Source of the DNA: JAWWBN01 sp033720955
GTDB taxonomy: Bacteria > Acidobacteriota > Thermoanaerobaculia > Multivoradales > JAHEKO01
Length of the DNA stretch: 29,819 nt
NCBI GenBank assembly: GCA_033720955.1
Contig: JAWWBN010000018.1
Coordinates: forward strand, 1 to 29,819
Direction of reading: 5' to 3'
In this document: positions 8,199 to 14,927 of the stretch, piece after piece
Layout of the letters: each line of letters opens with the position of its first letter
How positions within the stretch are numbered: position 1 is the first letter of the stretch
Position numbers and translations under genes: made by a program
Notes under the pieces: model-generated
Told to the model about the DNA's origin: nothing
Seen by the model: only the letters and a program-made list of their open reading frames with translations
The model's database searches: none

Positions 8199-9293
8199 GT
8201 GAGGTTCGACGTCGTCATCGTGGGGGGTGGCCCCGCCGGGACGGCCACAGCGCTCGCGCTCCGGGCGCGGGATCCCGCCCCGTCGGTGGCGGTGGTCGAG
8301 CGCTCGGCCTACGACCGCTTCCGCGTCGGGGAGACCCTGCCGCCGGCGGTGCAGCCGCTTCTCCGTCGGCTCGGCGTCTGGGAGGCCTTCCAGGCGGAGC
8401 CGCACCTGGCGGCCCACGGCACCTCGGCCGTGTGGGGGGGCGACGAGCCCCACGACAACCCGTTCATCTTCTCCCCCTACGGTCGCGGCTGGCACCTCGA
8501 TCGCCGGCGCTTCGACGAGTGGCTGGCCCGGCGGGCGGCGGCGGGCGGCGCGACCCTCCTCACGGGGACGCGGATCGCCGGGGCGGTGCGGCGGAACGAA
8601 GCCTGGCGGCTGGAGGCGACCGGCCGCGACGGGGTCCATCGGACCCTAGAAGCCTCGTTCGTCGTCGACGCGACGGGCCACCGGGCCGCCGTCGCGCAAC
8701 GGCTGGGCGCGAGAAGAACCGTCGTGGACCGGCTGCTGGGGGTATACCTCTTCTTCCGGCTGGCGGATGAGAGCGCCCTCCGGGACACCCGCGCCCTGAT
8801 CGAGGCGCGAGAGGAGGGCTGGTGGTACTCGGCCCTCCTGCCGAAAGGACGCCTGGCCGTCGCCTTCCTGACCGACGCCGACATCGCCGGCGGCCTGGCT
8901 CTCGAGGATTGCGAGCGGTGGACGGCGCACCTGGCGGCGGCCCCCCACACCCGGCGGCGGGTCGAGGGCGCCCGGCGCTGGCGGGGTCCGACCCGCTACC
9001 CGGCGCACTCCCAGCGTCTCGACCCCGTCGGCGGCGACGGCTGGCTGGCGGCGGGAGACGCCGCCGCCGTCTTCGACCCCCTCTCGGGGCTGGGCGTCCT
9101 CAAGGCGCTCGACTCGGGCGTCGCCGCCGCGGGCGCGGCGCTCGACCATCTGTCGGGGGATCCCTCGGCCCTGCCCCGGTACGCAGCCTGGGTGGACGAC
9201 CTCTGGAACCGCTACCTCGCGACCCGGGCGTCGTACTACACGCGCGAGGGCCGCTGGCCGGAGGCGCCCTTCTGGCGCCGCCGCCGCGGTTGA
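8199..9293 (+). CDS. LodB-like FAD-dependent oxidoreductase (CTQ biogenesis partner)
   Basis: Flavoprotein of 364 residues from the preferred start. The N-terminal FDVVIVGGGPAGTATALAL is the Rossmann FAD-binding motif, followed by RVGETLPP (about residues 42-49) and the C-terminal FDPLSGLGVLKAL segment, the pattern of the LodB and tryptophan-halogenase-like subgroup. The halogenase WxWxIP motif is not seen, so a halogenase is unlikely. In Marinomonas, LodB is required for CTQ formation in LodA, and the divergent LodA-like gene here supports the same role. The frame is open from a GTG at 8130, but that would put the start 11 bp from the opposing gene and add 23 residues before the FAD motif; the GTG at 8199 places the motif at the N terminus as usual and lies 9 nt after TACCAT. 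Confidence 0.82.
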   Translation: MRFDVVIVGGGPAGTATALALRARDPAPSVAVVERSAYDRFRVGETLPPAVQPLLRRLGVWEAFQAEPHLAAHGTSAVWGGDEPHDNPFIFSPYGRGWHLDRRRFDEWLARRAAAGGATLLTGTRIAGAVRRNEAWRLEATGRDGVHRTLEASFVVDATGHRAAVAQRLGARRTVVDRLLGVYLFFRLADESALRDTRALIEAREEGWWYSALLPKGRLAVAFLTDADIAGGLALEDCERWTAHLAAAPHTRRRVEGARRWRGPTRYPAHSQRLDPVGGDGWLAAGDAAAVFDPLSGLGVLKALDSGVAAAGAALDHLSGDPSALPRYAAWVDDLWNRYLATRASYYTREGRWPEAPFWRRRRG

Positions 9294-9359
9294 CCGCCCG
9301 GATCGACGCCCGGCCGTCGAGGGGACCCGGCCGTCCTCAGGCGCTCCGCGCCGCGGGGC

Positions 9360-9563
9360 TCAGGCCCTCCCGGGTCGCGCCCCCAGAACCCGCGCCGGCA
9401 GGTAGAAGAGGGCGCGCAGGAGCTCCAGCAGGCCGCCCACGGCGAAGCCGAGAACCCGGAAGGGGAGGAGCAGCACCCAGACAACCGGGTAGAGCAGCAG
9501 CGCCAGGACGGCCACCGGCCAGCAGAGGATCAGCAGGATCAGCCAGAGCAGGAACTTTGTCAT
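9360..9563 (-). CDS. Small hydrophobic membrane protein
   Basis: Predicted 67-residue protein, hypothetical. It is almost entirely hydrophobic from residue 3 to about 48 (two or three possible membrane segments, with Pro residues at 16, 26 and 34), ending in a basic tail with Arg-rich LPARVLGARPGRA. No family is recognised. An AGGAGG lies about 13 nt before the ATG, a little far for an optimal Shine-Dalgarno. It lies alone between the LodB-like gene and the MATE gene, on the opposite strand to both. Support comes from the clean membrane-protein composition and absence of a better frame in this stretch. Confidence 0.5.
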   Translation of the reverse strand: MTKFLLWLILLILCWPVAVLALLLYPVVWVLLLPFRVLGFAVGGLLELLRALFYLPARVLGARPGRA

Positions 9564-9651
9564 CGGCGCTCGCGTTGCCTCCTGCCCTCTCTTACGTGGC
9601 CGGATGAGAAAGGATTCGGCCGCCGCGGCCGACGGCGGCGCCGTCCCGCGC

Positions 9652-9657
9652 TAGCAT
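9652..9657 (+). promoter_or_regulatory. Candidate -10 box (TAGCAT) of the MATE gene
   Basis: TAGCAT ends 15 nt before the ATG at 9673. With a usual -10 to start-point distance this leaves a leader of only a few nucleotides. Confidence 0.4.
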
Positions 9658-9672
9658 GACGCCGCAAGGCCG

Positions 9673-11043
9673 ATGAAAGACCTGACGCGAGGCCCCGTGG
9701 TGGGACACCTCTTCGCGCTGGCGGTGCCCATCGCCGTGGGCATGCTGGTTCAGACCCTCTACTTCCTGGTGGACCTCTACTTCGTCTCGCGGCTGGGCGC
9801 GACGGCGCTGGCCGGGGTGGGCTCGGCGGGCAACCTGATGTTCCTCGTCATCGCTCTGGGCCAGGTGCTGTCGGTGGGTACCGTGGCCACCGTCTCGCAC
9901 GCGGTGGGTGCCCAGGACCGGCCGCGGGCCAGCCTGATGTTCCACCAGGCGGTGCTGGTTGCCGGAGTGCTCGCCGCGACGACGCTCGCCGCCGGATACC
10001 TGGGTCCGGCCGACGCCTACGTGCGCTCGGTCGCCGCCGACGCGGCGACCGTCGAGGCGGGGACCACCTACCTGCGCTGGTTCCTCCCCGCCATGGCCCT
10101 CCAGTTCGCGACCACCGCCATGGCCGCCGCCCTGCAGGGCACCGGCATCGTCAAGCCCACGATGGTGGTCCAGATGCTGACCGTGCTCGTCAACATCGTG
10201 CTGACCCCGGTGCTGGTGGCCGGGTGGGGCACCGGGCGGCCGATGGGGGTCGCCGGGGCCGGGCTCGCCAGCACCCTGGCCGCCGCGACCGGGGTGGCGA
10301 TGATGGCCTTCTACTTCGCCAGCCTGGAGCACTACATCGGCTTCGAGCGCGAGCGGCTCGCACCACGGCCCGAGGCCCTCAGGAGGATGCTCGAGATCGG
10401 TCTGCCGGCGGGGGGCGAGCTGGGGCTGATGTTCGTCTACATCGCGGTGATCTACCGGGTGGTCAGCCCCTTCGGCGCCAGCGCCCAGGCGGGGTTCGGC
10501 GCCGGGGTGCGGGTCATGCAGGCGGTCTTCCTACCGGCCATGGCGATCGCGTTCGCCGTACCGGCGCTGGCGGGACAGAACTTCGGCGCCCGCGAGGGCG
10601 GCCGCGTGCGCGAGACCTTCCGCAAGGCGGTTCTGCTGATCGCCGGCTTCATGCTCGCCCTGACGCTGCTCTGTCAGTGGCGGCCCGGGTGGCTGGTGGC
10701 CCCGTTCGCCAGCGACCCCCGGGCGCTGGCGGTGGCCGCCGGCTTCATGACCATCGTGTCCTGGAACTTCGTCGCCAGCGGGCTGACGTTCACCTGCTCC
10801 GGCATGTTCCAGGGCATGGGCAACACCCTGCCCGCCCTGGCCGCCTCCGCCACCCGCCTGGTGACTTTCGTGCCCCCGGCGTTCTGGCTCCTGCACCGCC
10901 CCGGCTACCGGATTCAGCACGTCTGGTACCTCTCGGTGACCTCGGTGACCATCCAGGCGCTGGTCAGCCTGCTGCTGCTCCGACGTCAACTCCGCCGCCG
11001 GCTGCGCTTCGACGACGGCGCCCCGGCGACGGGTCCCGCCTAG
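9673..11043 (+). CDS. MATE family efflux transporter
   Basis: Inner-membrane multidrug/metabolite exporter of the MATE (MatE/NorM/DinF) family, driven by Na+ or H+ exchange. The 456 residues show about twelve hydrophobic segments in two homologous halves. The first half opens with the typical LTRGPVVGHLFALAVPIAVGM and VDLYFVSRLGATALAGVG segments; the second carries AIAFAVPALAGQNFGA, which corresponds to the GQN-containing loop of the family. The length is normal. No clear Shine-Dalgarno precedes the ATG; a TAGCAT box sits 15 nt upstream. The stop TAG overlaps the stop of the convergent YtoQ gene within one CTAG. The exported substrate cannot be told from sequence. Confidence 0.92.
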   Translation: MKDLTRGPVVGHLFALAVPIAVGMLVQTLYFLVDLYFVSRLGATALAGVGSAGNLMFLVIALGQVLSVGTVATVSHAVGAQDRPRASLMFHQAVLVAGVLAATTLAAGYLGPADAYVRSVAADAATVEAGTTYLRWFLPAMALQFATTAMAAALQGTGIVKPTMVVQMLTVLVNIVLTPVLVAGWGTGRPMGVAGAGLASTLAAATGVAMMAFYFASLEHYIGFERERLAPRPEALRRMLEIGLPAGGELGLMFVYIAVIYRVVSPFGASAQAGFGAGVRVMQAVFLPAMAIAFAVPALAGQNFGAREGGRVRETFRKAVLLIAGFMLALTLLCQWRPGWLVAPFASDPRALAVAAGFMTIVSWNFVASGLTFTCSGMFQGMGNTLPALAASATRLVTFVPPAFWLLHRPGYRIQHVWYLSVTSVTIQALVSLLLLRRQLRRRLRFDDGAPATGPA

Positions 11044-11495
11044 GGCAGCCGCCCGGCGATCACGTACTCGAGCACCTGCGCCACCTGTCGCGGCGTCTCG
11101 GCGACGGCCTGCGCCGCGGCGTCGACCTCCTTCAGGGCGTGGCCGTGCTCTGGCGGGTGCAGCACGATCAGGGGCTTGCCCAGAGCGGCGGCGTAGCCGG
11201 CGTCGAAGGCGGCGTTCCACTGCCTGTACTTGTCGCCGAATCGCACCACCACCACGTCGGCGTCGGCGATCGCCGTGCGGGTGCGGATGGCGTTGAGGCC
11301 GGCCCCCTTGCGGTCCTTCCAGAAGGCCGACTCCTCGGGACCCAGGATCGCCACGCCGCAGTCGTCGCTGGCGGCGTGGTCGGTCACCGGCGCGGTGAAG
11401 CGCACCGGCAGCTCCGAGCATGCGGCGGCGATCTCCTCGCGCCAGTCGGAGTGGATCTCTCCGGCGAGGTACACGGTCCAGGTGGTCGCGCTCAT
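11040..11495 (-). CDS. ytoQ: YtoQ family protein
   Basis: Soluble protein of 151 residues matching the YtoQ family (nucleoside 2-deoxyribosyltransferase-like Rossmann fold). Family features visible: the start TWTVYLAGEIHSDWREEI, the acidic loop ILGPEESAFWKDRKGAGLNAIRTR and the strand ADVVVVRFGDKYRQWNAAFDAGYAAALGKPLIVLHPP, which gives the substrate pocket Asp/Glu residues of this superfamily. The reaction of YtoQ itself has not been established to my knowledge. There is no Shine-Dalgarno; a TAGACT hexamer (11509-11504) lies 8 nt before the ATG. It is convergent with the MATE gene, sharing the last four bases, and divergent from the exonuclease remnant. Confidence 0.88.
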   Translation of the reverse strand: MSATTWTVYLAGEIHSDWREEIAAACSELPVRFTAPVTDHAASDDCGVAILGPEESAFWKDRKGAGLNAIRTRTAIADADVVVVRFGDKYRQWNAAFDAGYAAALGKPLIVLHPPEHGHALKEVDAAAQAVAETPRQVAQVLEYVIAGRLP

Positions 11496-11503
11496 CGACC
11501 CCG

Positions 11504-11509
11504 AGTCTA
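11504..11509 (-). promoter_or_regulatory. Candidate -10 box (TAGACT) of ytoQ
   Basis: TAGACT on the minus strand ends 8 nt before the ATG at 11495, with no ribosome binding site between, consistent with a leaderless transcript. Confidence 0.4.
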
Positions 11510-11551
11510 GCCGGCCCGGTGCCCGCTTCCCCGCCCGGGTAGATTCCCGCG

Positions 11552-11748
11552 ATGGCCGACCTGCTCGAGCTCACCGACCGGGGGCTCTACTGCCCGCGGG
11601 CGGCTTCTGGGTCGACCCCCGGGCCCCGGTCGACCGCGCCGTGGTGACCCACGCCCACGCCGACCACGCCCGGCCCGGCAGCCGCGGCTACCTGGGCTCG
11701 GCGGAGGGCGAGCCGGAGGAGGAGACGGCCGACGGAGCCGAGGCGTGA
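11552..11748 (+). pseudogene. Remnant of ligase-associated DNA exonuclease (metallo-beta-lactamase/beta-CASP)
   Basis: The ATG at 11552 opens MADLLELTDRGLYCP, the normal N terminus of the exonuclease that accompanies bacterial ATP-dependent DNA ligases. The match continues one base out of frame (around 11592-11595) as AGGFWVDPRAPVDRAVVTHAHADHARPGSRGYL, which includes the metal-binding HAHADH motif. The frame then runs into an acidic stretch, GEPEEETADGAEA, and stops at 11748. The family is about 340 residues long, so most of the catalytic domain is missing. The acidic end resembles a C-terminal tail, suggesting a large internal deletion plus a one-base loss; this is inference. TAGATT lies 6 nt before the ATG. 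The intact ligase gene follows, as in the usual Lhr/exonuclease/ligase cluster. Confidence 0.72.
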
Positions 11749-11805
11749 CCCGCGGGCGCCGCCGGGACCGGCACGGGCGGGTCGCGACACCCGGGCGGCC
11801 CGGCC

Positions 11806-13398
11806 GTGAAACGGTTCACCCGGCTCTACGCCGCCCTCGACGAGACCACCCGCACCCCTCTCAAGGTGGAGGCGATGGCGGAGTACTTCCGCGAGTCGCC
11901 GCCCGAGGACGCGGCGTGGGCGGTCCACTTCCTCTCCGGCGAGCGGCCGAAGCGACTCGTGGGTTGGACCCGGGTCCGCGCCTGGGCGGTCGAGGCCGCC
12001 GCCATCCCCGAGTGGCTCTTCGACGAGTGCTACCACGCCGTGGGCGACCTGGCGGAGACCATCGCGCTGCTGGTGCCGGGCGCCGACAGGGCCAGCGAGC
12101 TGCCGCTCCACCGGTGGGTCGAGGAGCGGCTCCTGCCGCTGCGGGGCGCCGACGAAGACGGGCGGCGCACCGCTCTCCTGGCGGCCTGGTCCGAGCTCGA
12201 CGCCGGGCAGCTCTTCGTGTGGAACAAGCTGATCACCGGCGGCTTCCGGGTGGGCGTCTCGCAGCGCCTGGTGCTGCGAGCCCCAGCCCGGGCAAGCGCC
12301 GTCGAGCCGGCCGTCCTGGCCCACCGGCTGATGGGGCGGTGGCGCCCCAGCGCCAACGCCTACCGGGCCCTGCTGGCGCCTCAGACCGGCGACGCCGACG
12401 TCTCGCGACCCTACCCCTTCTGTCTCGCCCACCCCCTGGAGGGCGAGCCCGGATCGCTGGGCGCCCTGGACGAGTGGCAGGCGGAGTGGAAGTGGGACGG
12501 CATCCGTGCCCAGCTCGTGCGCCGGGGGGGCGGCGTCTACCTCTGGTCGCGTGGCGAGGAGATGGTGACCGAGCGCTATCCGGAGCCCGCCGAGGCCGCC
12601 GAGCTGCCGGCCGACGGCGCCGTAGTGGATGGAGAGCTCCTGGCCTGGTCGGAGGGACGTCCCCTGCCGTTCGCCGAGCTGCAGCGGCGGATCGGCCGCA
12701 AGCGACCGGGGGCCACGGTCCTGCGCGAAGTGCCGGTCGCCCTGGTGGCCCACGACCTGCTGGAGGAGGAGGGAGCCGACGTGCGCGAGCGGCCCCTGGC
12801 CTGGCGGCGGGAGCGCCTGGAGCGGCTCGTCGCGGAGCTGCCAGCGGGGGCTCCGATCCACCTCTCGCCCAGGGTGGAGGCGGCCTCCTGGGACGAGCTG
12901 GCCGAGCTCCAGACGACCGCCCGGGAGCGCCGCGCCGAGGGTCTCATGCTGAAGCGCCGCGGCCCGCCCTACCGGGTGGGGAGACGACGCGGCGACTGGT
13001 GGAAGTGGAAGGTGGACCCCTACTCGGTGGACGCGGTTCTCCTCTACGCCCAGAGGGGGCACGGCCGGCGGGCCTCCCTCTACACCGACTACACCTTCGC
13101 CGTCTGGGACGGCGACGCCCTCGTGCCCTTCGCCAAGGCGTACTCCGGCCTCACCGACGCCGAGATCCGCGAGGTGGACCGCTTCGTGCGCCGCAACAGC
13201 CTGGAGCGCTTCGGGCCCGCGCGGTCGGTCCGGCCGGAGCTGGCCTTCGAGCTCCACTTCGAGGGCATCCAGCGCTCCACTCGGCACAAGTCGGGGATCG
13301 CCGTCCGCTTCCCCCGCATGGCGCGCTGGCGGCGCGACAAGCGGGCGGCGGAGGCGGACACGCTGGAGACGGTCCGCGGCCTGCTCGAGAGGTGCTAG
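11806..13398 (+). CDS. Bacterial ATP-dependent DNA ligase (LigB/LigC-type, repair-associated)
   Basis: Protein of 530 residues that seals nicks in DNA using ATP. The N-terminal helical domain (about 1-190) opens with KRFTRLYAALDETTRTPLKVEAM, characteristic of the ligases that cluster with the large helicase Lhr, an MPE phosphoesterase and an exonuclease. The nucleotidyltransferase motif I is KWDG at residues 229-232, with K229 the adenylated lysine. Motif III is near DGELLAW, motif IV near EGLMLKRRGPPYRVG and motif V near WWKWKVD; the OB domain follows, ending in FPRMARWRRDK. All expected motifs are intact. Initiation is at a GTG without an evident Shine-Dalgarno. Its normal partner exonuclease upstream is broken, and no Lhr helicase or MPE gene is in the window. 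Confidence 0.92.
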   Translation: MKRFTRLYAALDETTRTPLKVEAMAEYFRESPPEDAAWAVHFLSGERPKRLVGWTRVRAWAVEAAAIPEWLFDECYHAVGDLAETIALLVPGADRASELPLHRWVEERLLPLRGADEDGRRTALLAAWSELDAGQLFVWNKLITGGFRVGVSQRLVLRAPARASAVEPAVLAHRLMGRWRPSANAYRALLAPQTGDADVSRPYPFCLAHPLEGEPGSLGALDEWQAEWKWDGIRAQLVRRGGGVYLWSRGEEMVTERYPEPAEAAELPADGAVVDGELLAWSEGRPLPFAELQRRIGRKRPGATVLREVPVALVAHDLLEEEGADVRERPLAWRRERLERLVAELPAGAPIHLSPRVEAASWDELAELQTTARERRAEGLMLKRRGPPYRVGRRRGDWWKWKVDPYSVDAVLLYAQRGHGRRASLYTDYTFAVWDGDALVPFAKAYSGLTDAEIREVDRFVRRNSLERFGPARSVRPELAFELHFEGIQRSTRHKSGIAVRFPRMARWRRDKRAAEADTLETVRGLLERC

Positions 13399-13449
13399 GC
13401 TCCTGCCGCACGACACGCTCACCATCTCCGCGAGACAGGGAGGATCCCG

Positions 13450-14061
13450 ATGAAGCCGTCCCCGGCCCGCAGCGCTCTCACCGTCGCCGTCTGTGTCCTG
13501 GCCCTGGCCGCCGCCGTCCCCGCCCAGCAGGGCGACGAGCCCCAGATGACCCCGGAGGAGATCGCCGAGATGAACGCCTGGATGGCGCTTGCCGAGCCGG
13601 GCGAGCACCACGAGCACCTGGGCTGGCTGGCGGGGCGCTGGAAGGGCGACATCCAGATGTGGATGGCGCCCGGCTCCGAGCCGATGCGGGACGTGGGCGA
13701 GGCGGAGGCGAGGTGGGCTCTGGGCGGCCGCTTCCTGGCCTGGAGACACACCGGGAGCTTCCAGGGCTCCCCCTTCGAGGGGCTCTCCTTCGACGGCTAC
13801 AACAACGGCGACGAGCGGTACGAGACCATCTGGATGGACAACTTCGGCACTCTGATCCTCTACTACACCGGCTCCTGCTCCGACGACGGGAGGGTCCGCA
13901 CCCTGAACACCTCCTTCCGCGACGTGGTCGGCGGCGGCGAGATCCTCTACCGCGCCCTCTACACCGTCGAGGACGAGGACCACTTCACCTACGAGTCGTT
14001 CATGCGGAAGGACGGCGAGGAGGAGTTCCGCAACCTCTTCATCCGCTGGACGCGCCAGTAG
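13450..14061 (+). CDS. Exported DUF1579 family protein
   Basis: Protein of 203 residues. An N-terminal signal peptide (about residues 1-25, basic then Ala/Val/Leu-rich, with AAAVPAQQ as the likely cleavage region) sends it to the periplasm or beyond. The mature part has the DUF1579 pattern: HEHLGWLAGRWKGDIQMW, then a run of beta strands (GGRFLAWRHTGSFQG, FEGLSFDGYNN, YETIWMDNFGTLILYYTG) expected to form a lipocalin-like barrel. No function is known for the family. AGGGAGG 6 nt before the ATG gives a strong start, and TAGGCT (13396-13401) is a promoter candidate overlapping the ligase stop. The K+ channel gene follows by 11 bp and is probably co-transcribed. Confidence 0.87.
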   Translation: MKPSPARSALTVAVCVLALAAAVPAQQGDEPQMTPEEIAEMNAWMALAEPGEHHEHLGWLAGRWKGDIQMWMAPGSEPMRDVGEAEARWALGGRFLAWRHTGSFQGSPFEGLSFDGYNNGDERYETIWMDNFGTLILYYTGSCSDDGRVRTLNTSFRDVVGGGEILYRALYTVEDEDHFTYESFMRKDGEEEFRNLFIRWTRQ

Positions 14062-14072
14062 GGGGCGCCGGC

Positions 14073-14894
14073 ATGGCCCGCGACCGCCGGCTCGCCCCGT
14101 GGCAACACCGGCTGCACGAGATCATCTTCGAGGCCGACACCCCGGCGGGGAAGGCGTTCGACGTCGCCCTGCTGGTGGCGATCGGGGCGAGCGTGATCGC
14201 CGTGATGCTCGAGAGCGTGGCGGGGATCCGGGCGCGGTACGGCGCCGAGCTGCGAGCGGTGGAGTGGACCTTCACCGTCCTGTTCACCGTCGAGTACGCG
14301 CTGCGTCTGGTCTGCGTGGGCCAGCCGCTGCGCTACGCCCGGAGCTTCTACGGCATCGTGGACCTGCTGGCCATCGTCCCCACCTATCTGAGCTTCCTGA
14401 TCGCCGGCAGCCAGACCCTGATCGTGATCCGCGCCCTGCGGCTGCTCAGGGTCTTCCGGGTCCTCAAGCTGGCCCACTTCGTGGGCGAGGCGCGGATGCT
14501 CCACGCCGCCCTGCACGCCTCGAGCCGCAAGATCATCGTCTTCCTGGGCACCGTGCTCATGGTGGTTCTTATCGTGGGCGCCCTGATGTACCTGATCGAG
14601 GGACCCCAGAACGGCTTCACCAACATCCCCCAGGCGGTCTACTGGGCCATCGTGACCATGACCACGGTGGGCTACGGCGACCTGGCCCCCCAGACGGTCG
14701 TGGGCAAGTTCCTCGCTTCGGTCGTGATGATCCTGGGCTACGGCATCATCGCCGTGCCGACGGGCATCGTGACCGTCGAGATCGCCCAGACCCTGAAGAA
14801 ATCCACCAGCACGAGGGCCTGCGTGGAGTGCGGCCGCGGGGGCCACGCCATCGACGCCGACTACTGCAAGTACTGCGGCGCCAGGCTGGTGTGA
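14073..14894 (+). CDS. Voltage-gated potassium channel (Kv-type, 6TM) with C-terminal zinc ribbon
   Basis: Inner-membrane K+ channel of 273 residues. The six-helix layout is visible. S4 contains RALRLLRVFRVLKL, with four Arg and one Lys at every third position, forming a real voltage sensor. The selectivity filter TTVGYGD is at residues 197-203 between the pore helix and S6. After S6 (GYGIIAVPTGIVTVEIAQTL), a short tail carries two CxxC pairs, CVEC and CKYC, about 18 residues apart, a typical zinc ribbon. This tail is unlike the coiled-coil or RCK domains of many bacterial channels and may respond to metal or redox state (inference). The start is the ATG at 14073; the frame is open far upstream but only within other genes. 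Confidence 0.9.
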   Translation: MARDRRLAPWQHRLHEIIFEADTPAGKAFDVALLVAIGASVIAVMLESVAGIRARYGAELRAVEWTFTVLFTVEYALRLVCVGQPLRYARSFYGIVDLLAIVPTYLSFLIAGSQTLIVIRALRLLRVFRVLKLAHFVGEARMLHAALHASSRKIIVFLGTVLMVVLIVGALMYLIEGPQNGFTNIPQAVYWAIVTMTTVGYGDLAPQTVVGKFLASVVMILGYGIIAVPTGIVTVEIAQTLKKSTSTRACVECGRGGHAIDADYCKYCGARLV

Positions 14895-14927
14895 GGCCGC
14901 GGCCCGGCCGCGCTCTCCTCCGACCCC

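Noticed and set aside
8199..9293. Flavin-dependent halogenase
   Set aside because: The FAD motifs are shared, but the WxWxIP halogenase motif is absent and a LodA-like gene lies next door, so a LodB-like role fits better.
11587..13983. A 798-codon minus-strand frame opposite the DNA ligase
   Set aside because: The ligase on the plus strand has all nucleotidyltransferase motifs; the opposite frame has only low-complexity Gly/Leu/His composition.
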